64,000 nucleotides of DNA from Dendrophyllia cribrosa (Eukaryota > Cnidaria > Anthozoa > Scleractinia > Dendrophylliidae), in contig JAJLRJ010000014.1 in assembly GCA_024195265.1 (NCBI GenBank), positions 25,895,181 through 25,959,180 on the forward strand, given 5' to 3'. Within the stretch, counting starts at the first letter, position 1. The number at the start of each line of letters is the position of its first letter. Positions 56,901 to 59,060 of the stretch are shown here, piece by piece. The position numbers and the translations under genes are program-made. Under the pieces are notes generated by a model that was not told the origin of the DNA, did not search any database, and saw only the letters and a program-made list of their open reading frames with translations.

Positions 56901-57381
56901 TAGCAAGGTAATCACACTGTCACGTTCCATTATAGTGCCGTTAGTACCACCGGAGCCTCAGAGTGAACAACTGCAAGGTGAACACTGCAAGCTTAAATTA
57001 CACAAACGAGAGGAATTTGTTGTGACTGCAGACAACTGTAGATCAAAAGAGAAGCTCAACATAACTTCGTGCTCTGGAAACTGTGTATCGTCAGCGATAG
57101 CGACGCCTGGAGGTGAACCCTACAATGCCGACTGCCAGTGCTGTAAGCCCAAGGTGTACCTTAAGACAAATATCACAGTCGTATGTCCCGGCAATATCGA
57201 AAAGGAAACGAGCCACTATATCATTCAAGAATGTGAGTGCAGCACGTATAGTTGCACTGCGAACCCGTCACACGACAACGAGGTAGCGGTGGACGCGAAC
57301 AGCGGCGTTCCGATAGACAACTCGGACAAGAAGAAGCGCAGACGCCGAGCGCTGTCACGGTTGTTTGCTCTTCCGCCGTAA
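1..57381 (+). CDS. 3' part of a giant mucin-like secreted glycoprotein gene (Ser/Thr repeats, VWC, CTCK)
   Basis: This is a single multi-exon gene that enters the window inside an exon and ends at a TAA at 57379-57381. What is seen: about 127 exons with GT/AG boundaries, joined by hand, keep one open frame of about 5,258 residues. The first roughly 5,000 residues are hexapeptide repeats of the SVSTSS type, the kind of Ser/Thr-rich region that is densely O-glycosylated in mucins. A ten-cysteine VWC module and an eleven-cysteine C-terminal cystine knot follow. Known of the family: gel-forming mucins and VWF end with VWC and CTCK, and the cystine knot dimerises the chains in the ER. Inferred: a secreted, dimerising mucus or matrix protein whose signal peptide and any VWD domains lie upstream of the window. 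Broken exon copies are left out of the join. Alternative: another CTCK-ended matrix protein rather than a true gel-forming mucin. Confidence 0.82.
1176..2012 (+). CDS. Array 1 unit 1, exons A-D
   Basis: Exons are 1176-1427 (84 aa), 1538-1609 (24 aa), 1705-1806 (34 aa) and 1941-2012 (24 aa). Exon A is made of VSTSSS-type hexapeptides with two VSTPTTT-type interruptions. Its donor is CAAG|gtactg, B uses CAAG|gtaaag, C uses CAAG|gtacga and D uses CAAG|gtaatt. This copy is odd in ending exon A with Ile-Phe-Thr where the others have Ile-Ser-Thr, and in carrying extra ACG codons in its middle. Exon D starts CGTATCC, while most copies start CGTGTCC. Confidence 0.85.
2538..3373 (+). CDS. Array 1 unit 2, exons A-D
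   Basis: Exons are 2538-2789, 2900-2971, 3067-3168 and 3302-3373. The intron before exon D lacks one T, so D sits one base earlier than in the other units. Exon C has ATT for the usual GTT (Val to Ile) and exon D has GCG for GTG (Val to Ala). Confidence 0.85.
3900..4736 (+). CDS. Array 1 unit 3, exons A-D
   Basis: Exons are 3900-4151, 4262-4333, 4429-4530 and 4665-4736. Exon A has CAA (Gln) in place of the CTA (Leu) that follows the first TPTTTS block. Unit 5 shares this change. Confidence 0.85.
5263..6099 (+). CDS. Array 1 unit 4, exons A-D
   Basis: Exons are 5263-5514, 5625-5696, 5792-5893 and 6028-6099. Exon A carries the TCC serine variant shared with units 6, 7 and 8. Exon C has ATA for ACA (Thr to Ile), and its donor is gtaaga instead of gtacga, a stronger match to consensus. 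Confidence 0.85.
6626..7462 (+). CDS. Array 1 unit 5, exons A-D
   Basis: Exons are 6626-6877, 6988-7059, 7155-7256 and 7391-7462. It shares the Gln codon of unit 3 in exon A and has its own TCGTCTTCA serine run. Confidence 0.85.
7989..8825 (+). CDS. Array 1 unit 6, exons A-D
   Basis: Exons are 7989-8240, 8351-8422, 8518-8619 and 8754-8825. The A-B intron carries a variant (gattattcgg) found only in units 6, 7 and 8. These three units look almost identical to one another. Confidence 0.85.
9352..10188 (+). CDS. Array 1 unit 7, exons A-D
   Basis: Exons are 9352-9603, 9714-9785, 9881-9982 and 10117-10188. I see no coding difference from unit 6. Confidence 0.85.
10715..11551 (+). CDS. Array 1 unit 8, exons A-D
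   Basis: Exons are 10715-10966, 11077-11148, 11244-11345 and 11480-11551. It matches unit 7 in the exons. The B-C intron has a private substitution (aacaatgct for aacaaagct). Confidence 0.85.
12078..12914 (+). CDS. Array 1 unit 9, exons A-D
   Basis: Exons are 12078-12329, 12440-12511, 12607-12708 and 12843-12914. Exon A has the ACGTCTTCG variant near its end, shared with units 1, 13, 15, 16 and 17. Confidence 0.85.
13441..14277 (+). CDS. Array 1 unit 10, exons A-D
   Basis: Exons are 13441-13692, 13803-13874, 13970-14071 and 14206-14277. It has the ACGTCATCG form in exon A and the aagaagttg intron variant. Confidence 0.85.
14804..15640 (+). CDS. Array 1 unit 11, exons A-D
   Basis: Exons are 14804-15055, 15166-15237, 15333-15434 and 15569-15640. 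It is the same variant class as unit 10, so it is probably a direct copy. Confidence 0.85.
16167..17003 (+). CDS. Array 1 unit 12, exons A-D
   Basis: Exons are 16167-16418, 16529-16600, 16696-16797 and 16932-17003. The C-D intron has caaacaataa for caaacattaa, a marker shared only with unit 15. Confidence 0.85.
17530..18366 (+). CDS. Array 1 unit 13, exons A-D
   Basis: Exons are 17530-17781, 17892-17963, 18059-18160 and 18295-18366. The D-A intron has the aataattccc marker that is also present after units 15 and 16. Confidence 0.85.
18893..19729 (+). CDS. Array 1 unit 14, exons A-D
   Basis: Exons are 18893-19144, 19255-19326, 19422-19523 and 19658-19729. It is in the variant class of units 10 and 11. 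Confidence 0.85.
20256..21092 (+). CDS. Array 1 unit 15, exons A-D
   Basis: Exons are 20256-20507, 20618-20689, 20785-20886 and 21021-21092. It shares the caaacaataa intron marker with unit 12, three units earlier. Confidence 0.85.
21619..22455 (+). CDS. Array 1 unit 16, exons A-D
   Basis: Exons are 21619-21870, 21981-22052, 22148-22249 and 22384-22455. It matches unit 13, three units earlier, in its exon A and A-B intron markers. Confidence 0.85.
22982..23818 (+). CDS. Array 1 unit 17, last complete exons A-D
   Basis: Exons are 22982-23233, 23344-23415, 23511-23612 and 23747-23818. It is the last intact array 1 cassette. The D-A intron after it (23819-24343) is more divergent than in earlier copies, with several private substitutions and a one-base deletion, as expected at an array edge. 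Confidence 0.85.
24344..24387 (+). pseudogene. Truncated exon A at the array 1/array 2 junction
   Basis: The acceptor (tttttcaaag) and the first roughly 40 bases of exon A are present. A four-base insertion shifts the frame after the first valine codon, and the rest of the exon with its donor is missing. At about 24387 the sequence jumps into an A-B intron of array 2 type. It cannot be spliced as an internal exon and is left out of the gene model. Confidence 0.75.
24468..24974 (+). CDS. Array 2 first cassette, exons B, C, D
   Basis: Exons are 24468-24539 (72 bp), 24650-24751 (102 bp) and 24885-24974 (90 bp). Exon D is one 18-bp repeat longer than the usual 72 bp. Exon B starts CGTGTCCTC, giving Val-Ser-Ser where others have Val-Ser-Thr. 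Exon A of this cassette is the truncated copy just upstream. Confidence 0.8.
25274..25375 (+). pseudogene. Decayed exon A
   Basis: After a ttttctaaag acceptor the sequence follows the exon A pattern, but with two in-frame TGA codons and many substitutions, and no donor remains where the exon should end. It is a dead copy and is left out of the gene model. The flanking 24975-25585 is degenerate D-A intron with no other gene. Confidence 0.65.
25586..25690 (+). CDS. Possible unique Thr/Ser-rich exon between cassettes
   Basis: A 105-bp open segment lies between an acceptor (aatcttttag) and a donor (TCTAG|gtgggt). Its phase matches its neighbours, since AG|C at the start and AG at the end split a serine codon as elsewhere. 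The 35 residues are Thr/Ser-rich but do not follow the SVSTSS repeat: they include Phe, Gln, Arg and Glu, with Thr-Thr-Arg-Thr-Ser in the middle. It may be a relic of the non-repetitive ancestral exon or a captured intron segment. Including or skipping it keeps the frame. Transcript data would decide. Confidence 0.45.
26016..26609 (+). CDS. Array 2 cassette with exons A and D only
   Basis: Exon A is 26016-26339 (324 bp, 108 aa, the longest A exon in the window) and exon D is 26538-26609 (72 bp). The A-B intron runs directly into the end of a C-D intron near 26461, so exons B and C were deleted as a block. Because all exons have the same phase at both ends, the deletion does not disturb the frame. 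Confidence 0.8.
26957..27150 (+). mobile_element. Foldback element inserted in one D-A intron
   Basis: A 194-bp insertion is absent from the equivalent intron of every other cassette. It is flanked by a 15-bp direct repeat (26942-26956 and 27151-27165) that occurs once in the uninterrupted copies. Inside, 26993-27065 and 27080-27152 form a near-perfect 73-bp inverted repeat around a 14-bp loop. It has no coding capacity, so it is a non-autonomous element. It inserted after this cassette was duplicated. Confidence 0.8.
27321..28165 (+). CDS. Array 2 cassette, exons A-D
   Basis: Exons are 27321-27554 (234 bp), 27678-27749 (72), 27856-27957 (102) and 28094-28165 (72). Exon C has TTT for ATT, putting Phe in the otherwise invariant SIST ending. 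Confidence 0.85.
28696..29596 (+). CDS. Array 2 cassette, exons A-D
   Basis: Exons are 28696-28983 (288 bp), 29107-29178, 29287-29388 and 29525-29596. Exon A is three 18-bp units longer than in the preceding cassette, consistent with in-frame slippage. Exon D has TTG for GTG (Val to Leu). Confidence 0.85.
30125..30291 (+). pseudogene. Exon A truncated at its 3' end
   Basis: The acceptor and about 165 bp of exon A are intact. The exon then breaks within a TCGTC repeat and continues as A-B intron sequence (cacactttgagg), so the 3' third and the donor are deleted. It cannot serve as an internal exon. Confidence 0.75.
30405..30427 (+). pseudogene. Exon B stub, first copy
   Basis: Only 23 bases of exon B follow its acceptor. 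They fuse to the intron sequence that normally precedes exon A (tatagtaaaatttaac) and run into an in-frame TAG. A deletion removed the rest of B, all of C and D, and most of the long intron. Confidence 0.75.
30469..30624 (+). CDS. Array 2 short exon A in the 343-bp mini-cassette
   Basis: This is a 156-bp exon (52 aa) with a normal acceptor and a CAAG|gtactg donor. It has Phe for the first repeat valine and Pro for one serine. It is the shortest A exon in the window and stands alone, with no intact B, C or D before the next A. Confidence 0.75.
30748..30770 (+). pseudogene. Exon B stub, second copy
   Basis: It has the same breakpoint as the stub at 30405, exactly 343 bp downstream. This shows that the deleted cassette was itself duplicated in tandem. 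Confidence 0.75.
30812..31692 (+). CDS. Array 2 cassette, exons A-D
   Basis: Exons are 30812-31075 (264 bp), 31199-31270, 31383-31484 and 31621-31692. Exon A lacks the internal TPTTTTLST block seen in most other A exons and consists of repeated VSTSSS units until its final TPTTT block. Confidence 0.85.
32222..33125 (+). CDS. Array 2 cassette, exons A-D
   Basis: Exons are 32222-32509 (288 bp), 32633-32704, 32816-32917 and 33054-33125. Exon A has ATTGTC near its start, so one serine becomes leucine. Confidence 0.85.
33655..34533 (+). CDS. Array 2 cassette, exons A-D with short D
   Basis: Exons are 33655-33942 (288 bp), 34066-34137, 34242-34343 and 34480-34533. Exon D is 54 bp, one 18-bp repeat shorter than usual. 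Exon A has CTT-ATC replacing Val-Ser with Leu-Ser once. Confidence 0.85.
35064..35967 (+). CDS. Array 2 cassette, exons A-D
   Basis: Exons are 35064-35351 (288 bp), 35475-35546, 35658-35759 and 35896-35967. It shares its D-A intron variants (cataacggatttt) with the preceding unit, so the two are close duplicates apart from the 18-bp difference in exon D. Confidence 0.85.
36498..37384 (+). CDS. Array 2 cassette, exons A-D
   Basis: Exons are 36498-36767 (270 bp), 36891-36962, 37075-37176 and 37313-37384. Exon A has lost one 18-bp repeat near its start relative to the 288-bp form. The loss is in frame. Confidence 0.85.
37914..38755 (+). CDS. Array 2 cassette, exons A-D with 96-bp C
   Basis: Exons are 37914-38147 (234 bp), 38273-38344, 38452-38547 (96 bp) and 38684-38755. 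Exon C has a six-base in-frame deletion that removes Thr-Ser before the final ISTR. Exon B has GCG for GTG (Val to Ala). Confidence 0.85.
39287..40135 (+). CDS. Array 2 cassette, exons A-D
   Basis: Exons are 39287-39520 (234 bp), 39646-39717, 39825-39926 and 40064-40135. It is very close to the preceding cassette, with the same exon A length and the same tctacgtc start. Exon A ends with ATG (Met-Ser-Thr) for the usual Ile-Ser-Thr. Confidence 0.85.
40660..41559 (+). CDS. Array 2 cassette, exons A-D, last complete copy
   Basis: Exons are 40660-40971 (312 bp), 41082-41153, 41260-41361 and 41488-41559. Exon A carries the TPTTTTLST block twice, a duplication of about 78 bp within the exon. Introns around it are the most divergent of the array. 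Exon C ends CTAG|gtatga and exon D ends CAAG|gtacat. Confidence 0.85.
41861..42203 (+). pseudogene. Exon A disrupted by an insertion
   Basis: The acceptor (ttttcctaag) and about 208 bp of repeat coding sequence are intact but much substituted. A foreign segment of about 109 bp (42069-42177) then interrupts the TPTTT block and brings in an in-frame TAA at 42153-42155. The remaining 26 bp resume the repeat, and the exon-end AAG is mutated to AAA before gtacag. Use of this exon would truncate the protein before VWC and CTCK, so skipping is expected. It could also give a short isoform. Confidence 0.7.
42069..42177. mobile_element. 109-bp insertion inside an exon A copy
   Basis: AT-rich sequence sits exactly between two halves of a repeat that are continuous in every other copy. 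I see no convincing terminal inverted repeat and only a short TA-type match at the ends, so the element class is unknown. Confidence 0.5.
42455..42526 (+). CDS. Last exon of B type
   Basis: A 72-bp exon follows a ttcactttcag acceptor and ends CAAG|gtaacg. It encodes 24 residues of the SVSTSS pattern in the standard phase. It follows the broken exon A with an unrelated intron between, and no C or D exon follows it. Confidence 0.8.
42665..42860 (+). repeat. Dispersed repeat, copy 1 (copy 2 at 54468)
   Basis: About 190 bp match 54468-54663 in the same orientation with many substitutions. Both start ttagcg..ttttgccacc and end near gtcagcaaagat. It is probably an old non-coding transposon. The rest of intron 42527-43424 shows no gene. 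Confidence 0.6.
43425..43460 (+). CDS. 36-bp Ser/Ala/Thr exon
   Basis: It encodes 12 residues, SASTSSSASTSS-like, with Ala in place of the repeat Val. The acceptor is tatttttag and the donor CAAG|gtaata, in the same phase as the arrays. The exon is two hexapeptides long, a minimal version of the repeat, and may show what the unit looked like before amplification. Confidence 0.7.
43561..44055. mobile_element. TTAA-flanked inverted-repeat element with GAGTCG tracts
   Basis: The left end (ggctggttttca) and the inverted right end (aacagcc) lie next to TTAA at 43557-43560 and 44056-44059. The ends carry runs of ggagtc on the left and gactcc on the right. The left half contains extra tandem copies of a segment of about 105 bp, starting near 43654 and 43757. 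There is no open reading frame of note. Confidence 0.65.
44560..44825. repeat. Degenerate DNA-transposon-like repeat
   Basis: Phrases such as acagtcaaagctctac, ataacggacac and ataatggccacc resemble terminal regions of pogo/Tc1-type non-autonomous elements as I remember them. A second start-like string, acagtcaaacctgtat, occurs at about 44810. No coding sequence remains. The assignment is tentative. Confidence 0.35.
44826..45074 (+). mobile_element. LINE retrotransposon remnant, C-terminal part of the RT protein
   Basis: Translation gives HFKIMLITYKAQNGLAPAYI, then a LRSSN motif, and after a frameshift YGDRAFSVAAPRLWNSLP and ADTISTFK. This is the conserved extreme C-terminus of CR1/L2/Jockey-like non-LTR reverse transcriptase proteins (recognised from family knowledge). 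A frameshift lies near 44990. The fragment is cut by the TTAA element that begins at 45075 and resumes at 45870. Confidence 0.75.
45075..45869. mobile_element. TTAA-flanked inverted-repeat element inserted in the LINE
   Basis: A 795-bp element has near-identical terminal inverted repeats (about 18 bp, ggtggctgaacacagttt with one mismatch) and TTAA on both sides (45071-45074 and 45870-45873). The LINE reading frame Phe-Lys|Ser-Met-Leu-Lys-Thr is restored exactly if the element and one TTAA are removed. TTAA duplication is the hallmark of piggyBac-type transposition. No transposase is encoded, so it is non-autonomous. Confidence 0.85.
45870..46072 (+). mobile_element. LINE remnant, 3' end
   Basis: It continues the LINE frame as KSMLKTHLF followed by a stop, then a 3' untranslated tail ending in tattatttattat. 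This is the other half of the fragment at 44826-45074. Confidence 0.7.
46075..46980. repeat. Old DNA-transposon-like repeat
   Basis: Repeated phrases such as ctgtattaaacggtcacc, tattaagcgg and gtggccgcttaa mark a degenerate element of the same general type as 44560-44825. It is interrupted at 46600-46969 by a TTAA-flanked insertion. Short open frames here show no family signature. Confidence 0.4.
46600..46969. mobile_element. TTAA-flanked 370-bp inverted-repeat element
   Basis: TTAA at 46596-46599 and 46970-46973 flanks ends reading aggagctatgtca and, inverted, gcggctatgtca. Removing the element restores gtggccgcTTAAtata, a phrase typical of the surrounding repeat. Non-autonomous. Confidence 0.65.
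47123..47384. mobile_element. 262-bp element with perfect 28-bp inverted repeats
   Basis: Positions 47124-47151 and 47356-47383 are perfect inverted repeats, flanked by direct TAGTA (47118-47122 and 47385-47389). A second inverted pair lies inside (ccatatttgga / tccaaatatgg). It ends 54 bp before the exon at 47439, so it lies close to that exon's branch-point region. Confidence 0.7.
47439..47522 (+). CDS. 84-bp Ser/Thr-rich exon
   Basis: It encodes 28 residues in the standard phase after a cttttctcag acceptor and before ACAAG|gtaatg. The pattern Ser-Val-Ser-Thr-Pro-Thr-Thr-Thr-Thr-Leu-Ser-Thr-Ser-Ile-Ser-Thr at its end matches the end of exon A, so it is a short diverged relative of exons A and C. 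Confidence 0.75.
47569..47954. mobile_element. Inverted-repeat element rich in ATACGC
   Basis: The left end (ggccccgttacactattgcg) and the inverted right end (ggccctgtcacactattgcg) match with two differences. The interior repeats catacgctgg-like phrases in both orientations. It has no coding potential. I see no clear target-site duplication. The rest of intron 47523-48968 shows no gene. Confidence 0.65.
48969..49045 (+). CDS. Last Ser/Thr exon, phase change to the VWC exons
   Basis: The acceptor is ttttctag. The exon encodes SISTSSSSSISTTITPSTT-like residues and then Ser-Ser-Ser-Val-Val-Ser-Ser. It enters in the phase of the arrays (AG|T) but leaves after the first base of a codon (AGC A|gtaagt). 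It is therefore the adaptor between the freely multiplying repeat exons and the cysteine-rich exons. Ile partly replaces Val in the repeat. Confidence 0.8.
49384..49442 (+). CDS. 59-bp exon: start of the VWC module
   Basis: It lies between a long T-run acceptor (ttttttaag) and GAG|gtaagt. Joined to the preceding A it reads SSICPLCVYKTLNNETIGIE with no stop. It has the opening Cys-x-x-Cys of a von Willebrand C domain and an N-glycosylation sequon (NET). The 59-bp length converts phase 1 to phase 0, exactly what the flanking exons need, and this is the main support for it. Confidence 0.75.
49666..51557. mobile_element. TTAA-flanked 1.9-kb inverted-repeat element
   Basis: TTAA at 49662-49665 and 51558-51561 flanks ends reading agtgcctatgaaatgaa and its inverse. 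A second inverted pair further in (gtggctccaattttt with aaattggagccac) extends the arms to about 150 bp with gaps. The interior has no long open frame, so it is non-autonomous. It fills most of the intron between the first and second VWC exons. Confidence 0.75.
51968..52033. repeat. A-rich homopolymer tracts
   Basis: Two long A runs are separated by a short ttccc...ttttgc segment. They give rise to an apparent Phe-rich frame on the minus strand that is not a gene. Assembly length here may be unreliable. Confidence 0.7.
52071..52199. repeat. Foldback hairpin with about 41-bp arms
   Basis: 52071-52112 and 52159-52199 are inverted copies with few mismatches (core ttcaatttgggattaattt), around a loop of about 46 bp. 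It is probably a small non-autonomous element, lying about 200 bp upstream of the second VWC exon. Confidence 0.65.
52413..52535 (+). CDS. VWC module, central exon
   Basis: This 123-bp, phase 0 exon follows ttctgtttctag and ends before gtaagt. It encodes 41 residues, beginning ENESFQDGPCRSATCESVDD and ending in Gln-Cys-Glu-Pro-Cys-Ala-Val. It supplies five of the ten cysteines of the VWC module. The other two frames from this acceptor fail (one meets TGA at once), which fixes the incoming phase and supports the 59-bp exon upstream. Confidence 0.82.
52570..52681 (+). repeat. Dispersed repeat, interrupted copy
   Basis: The text from about 52570 to 52681 (tatgtgccgcgggatagagtatgg-like, ending in ctcagtcc) continues after the TTAA element at 53800-53850 (ggtattgtgatccttgg). 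A second copy at 53900-54045 has both halves joined without the element. Confidence 0.65.
52686..53795. mobile_element. TTAA-flanked 1.1-kb element with GGACGTTCGCGC ends
   Basis: TTAA at 52682-52685 and 53796-53799 flanks inverted ends ggacgttcgcgcg and, from the right, aggacgttcgcgc. The paralogous uninterrupted site at 53982-53985 has a single TTAA, which directly supports insertion with TTAA duplication. It carries an internal 71-bp perfect hairpin (53480-53662). A second, 3'-truncated copy starts at 58070. Confidence 0.82.
53480..53662. repeat. Perfect 71-bp inverted repeat with 41-bp loop
   Basis: 53480-53550 and 53592-53662 are exact inverse copies as far as I can read. The arms include gcggccgatttatttattc and its inverse. 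It is nested inside the TTAA element and absent from the related copy at 58070, so it is probably a later insertion. Confidence 0.8.
53862..53905. repeat. Poly-G tract
   Basis: A run of about 42 G followed by agggaggg. The poly-proline frame it produces on the minus strand is an artefact. The tract could form a G-quadruplex and is a likely assembly problem point. Confidence 0.8.
54268..54860. repeat. Composite repeat including copy 2 of the 42665 repeat and an ATT tail
   Basis: 54468-54663 matches 42665-42860. A segment near 54270-54310 (gcgatctttgtttacac) recurs inverted near 54620-54668. The block ends with caataaaatgtataaatt and an ATT microsatellite (54836-54857), the usual tail of a LINE or SINE. 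No gene is seen. Confidence 0.5.
55000..55045 (+). CDS. VWC module, last exon
   Basis: A 46-bp exon after ctttttaactag and before gtatgt. In phase 0 it reads GEARPENDEVCCPAC. The Cys-Cys-Pro-x-Cys ending is the diagnostic close of a VWC domain. With the two exons upstream it gives exactly ten cysteines, the VWC number. It leaves in phase 1 (G|TG, Val) into the terminal exon. Confidence 0.82.
55129..55530 (+). repeat. Inverted duplication, copy 1
   Basis: About 400 bp are the reverse complement of 63600-64000 at high but imperfect identity, including aacaatgaaaaaagttgac against its inverse. Copy 2 runs off the window, so the full length is unknown. Short open frames in both copies mirror each other and are not genes. 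Confidence 0.8.
56280..56320. repeat. Short poly-G repeat in the last intron
   Basis: A G run (about 56302-56312) followed by acctcccatataat resembles the G-rich repeat near 52600 and 53900. The remainder of intron 55046-56935 contains degenerate repeat text, including aaacacgagaaagagtgttt at about 56699, also found at about 49157. No gene is seen. Confidence 0.5.
56936..57381 (+). CDS. Terminal exon: C-terminal cystine knot and basic tail
   Basis: The acceptor is ttccattatag; phase 1 entry completes a Val codon and the exon runs to TAA. A short Pro/Glu/Gln linker (VPLVPPEPQSEQ) precedes a CTCK domain. Cysteines appear as GEHC, DNC, TSC, SGNC, DCQCC, VVC and QECECSTYSC, eleven in all, including the C-x-G-x-C ring motif and the terminal C-x-C. 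Two N-glycosylation sequons are present (NIT twice). In VWF and mucins this domain forms tail-to-tail disulfide dimers in the ER; that role is inferred here. After the knot comes a tail of about 41 residues with an acidic stretch, KKKRRRR, and the end ALSRLFALPP. RRRR|A would suit a furin-type protease. Such a tail is not usual in mucins, which generally stop soon after the knot. Confidence 0.88.
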
Positions 57382-57444
57382 AGGGGCCAATCAACGTCAG
57401 AAAAAAAATTAATAGTATAGAACTTGGGGCAGGGGGAAAATGTT

Positions 57445-57450
57445 ATTAAA
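57445..57450 (+). promoter_or_regulatory. Possible poly(A) signal ATTAAA
   Basis: It lies 64 bp after the stop codon. It is a common variant signal, and the weaker of the two candidates. Confidence 0.3.
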
Positions 57451-57548
57451 GAAATATATGTGGAACTAACAAGTTCAATCAACCGAATACGAAGGGAAAT
57501 TTACATTCGTCAAATTCATCAATGTAATACAAAGAAGGGATTTATTGA

Positions 57549-57554
57549 AATAAA
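57549..57554 (+). promoter_or_regulatory. Possible poly(A) signal AATAAA
   Basis: A canonical hexamer 168 bp after the stop codon, with GT/T-containing sequence downstream (cagtgtgtcttatctgtg). It is the best candidate for the 3' end of the mucin-like transcript. Confidence 0.5.
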
Positions 57555-58069
57555 CTTCAGTGATCGGGACTATTCCAGTGTGTCTTATCTGTGTTACAGT
57601 TTGAAGCAAGAGAAAATAATCTGTGAGAACAGATAACCCATACATGAGCCTCTTCCAATGAAAATTAGTTTCAATTATTAGCTCGGTGTCATACAGTGCG
57701 AGGTAGAGTGGTTATTTTAACTCCGACACCACATTTGTCCGTTCAGCAGCCTCGTGGTCAGTTTGAACGTTATTTTAGAGTTGGTGGGTTTGTTGATTTT
57801 TTTACAGCTTCTCACACAACACGCGATTTCCCTTCGCTGTACAAACAAAATACTTATAGCAATGATGAGAGCTATATGATATATGATATCTGTGGAATAG
57901 AGACTGTGCGGTCATGGGAGCGAGAATGGAAAAAAACCTTTACAGCTTGGGCGCAAGCTAATATTAGATCGAAAATAATAATCATGGAGCAAGGGGTTTT
58001 ATTCTCTTAGACCATTTTCTCTTTTTTGAAGTAATTGTGGACCCTTTTCCCTTCCAGGGTCCCACTTAA

Positions 58070-58440
58070 GGACGTTCGCGTGACAATCTTCTACTGGTCA
58101 TATTTTTTTTCAAACTATTGTGACTGCTACATAATGACTGAGTTACCTATATCAGAAAAGCAAAAAATATTGGGGTCTCAATGAATTTTAGTTGAAACAT
58201 ATCAAAGATAAATCACTACAGACAAACTTTCTTAGCCAAATTGCATCTCAGGGGGTTTATTGAATAAATGATTTTAACTGGTGCCATCCTCTCAATTAGC
58301 CGTACAGCTAAAATAAGAGCAGCATTCTAGAAGCATAAGTAAAAAAAAAAAAAGTAAAAAATTGAAACTTCTATAAGACGGATTATAAGACATGAATTAC
58401 GTGCGCAGTAAGGATGCGCATAAACAGCGCGAATTCCTCC
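58070..58440 (+). mobile_element. Truncated second copy of the GGACGTTCGCG element
   Basis: It starts with TTAA (58066-58069) and ggacgttcgcgtgacaatct, and follows the element at 52686 through gacatgaatt and gtgcgcagtaaggatgcgca (58390s against 53290s). A much shorter interior is present and the right terminal repeat is missing. The stretch 57555-58065 downstream of the gene shows no gene that I can support. Confidence 0.65.
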
Positions 58441-58634
58441 CTTCCAAGCATTGTTTCGAAAGATGCAATAAACCATACAGGTCGCCATGCTCGCGAAAGT
58501 GATGTGATGGACTAAAGTTACCCAATTTATCCTTGCTGATTAGCTACCTGAGCGGTCCGAATTCTGTTATACGGACTGCTGTTCAAAAGTAAACAGTATT
58601 GTGCATGTTTGAACAAGAAAACTTTATCCTGGGA

Positions 58635-59060
58635 TCAATTCAATAAAACTTTTACAAGTGTGGTTTACAAGTGTAGCTTTTGTTTTTAACCTCTGAAACA
58701 ATGGCTATACTTGTAAATTAATAATGGTAACAGGACTAAGAATTGGACGCCACGAAGTCCTGTTACCAATTAATCATAACTGTAACAAAATTTGAGGATA
58801 AAACGTTAAATAGTTACACGTTTTGGTGATTAAAAACATAACAATCGAGTGTGTTTTTGAACGAGATGCACGCACGGAAAAAGGACAGCGCGCGCAAATG
58901 ACGCGTACTGTCCAATAACATCGTCCAATTACATCGTCTAATTACAAGCATGACACGTAAACTGTCCTATTAATTCTCTAATTGGGCCTGCTAATAACCA
59001 ATCAGATTCGAGAATTCTGTTATAGTTTTGATTACACCTGTAAAAGTTTTATTGAATTGA
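58635..59060. mobile_element. Inverted-repeat element, about 426 bp
   Basis: The 27-bp ends at 58635-58661 and 59034-59060 are inverted with one mismatch (core aataaaacttttac). A second short hairpin (ggtaacagga / tcctgttacc, about 58726-58768) lies inside. Non-coding. Between 59061 and 60366 I see no gene or clear repeat. Confidence 0.6.

Noticed and set aside
57696..58010. 104-codon plus-strand frame after the gene
   Set aside because: It has no recognised domain, starts with no context to support it, and lies between the poly(A) candidates and a transposon start. It was left out rather than given a function.
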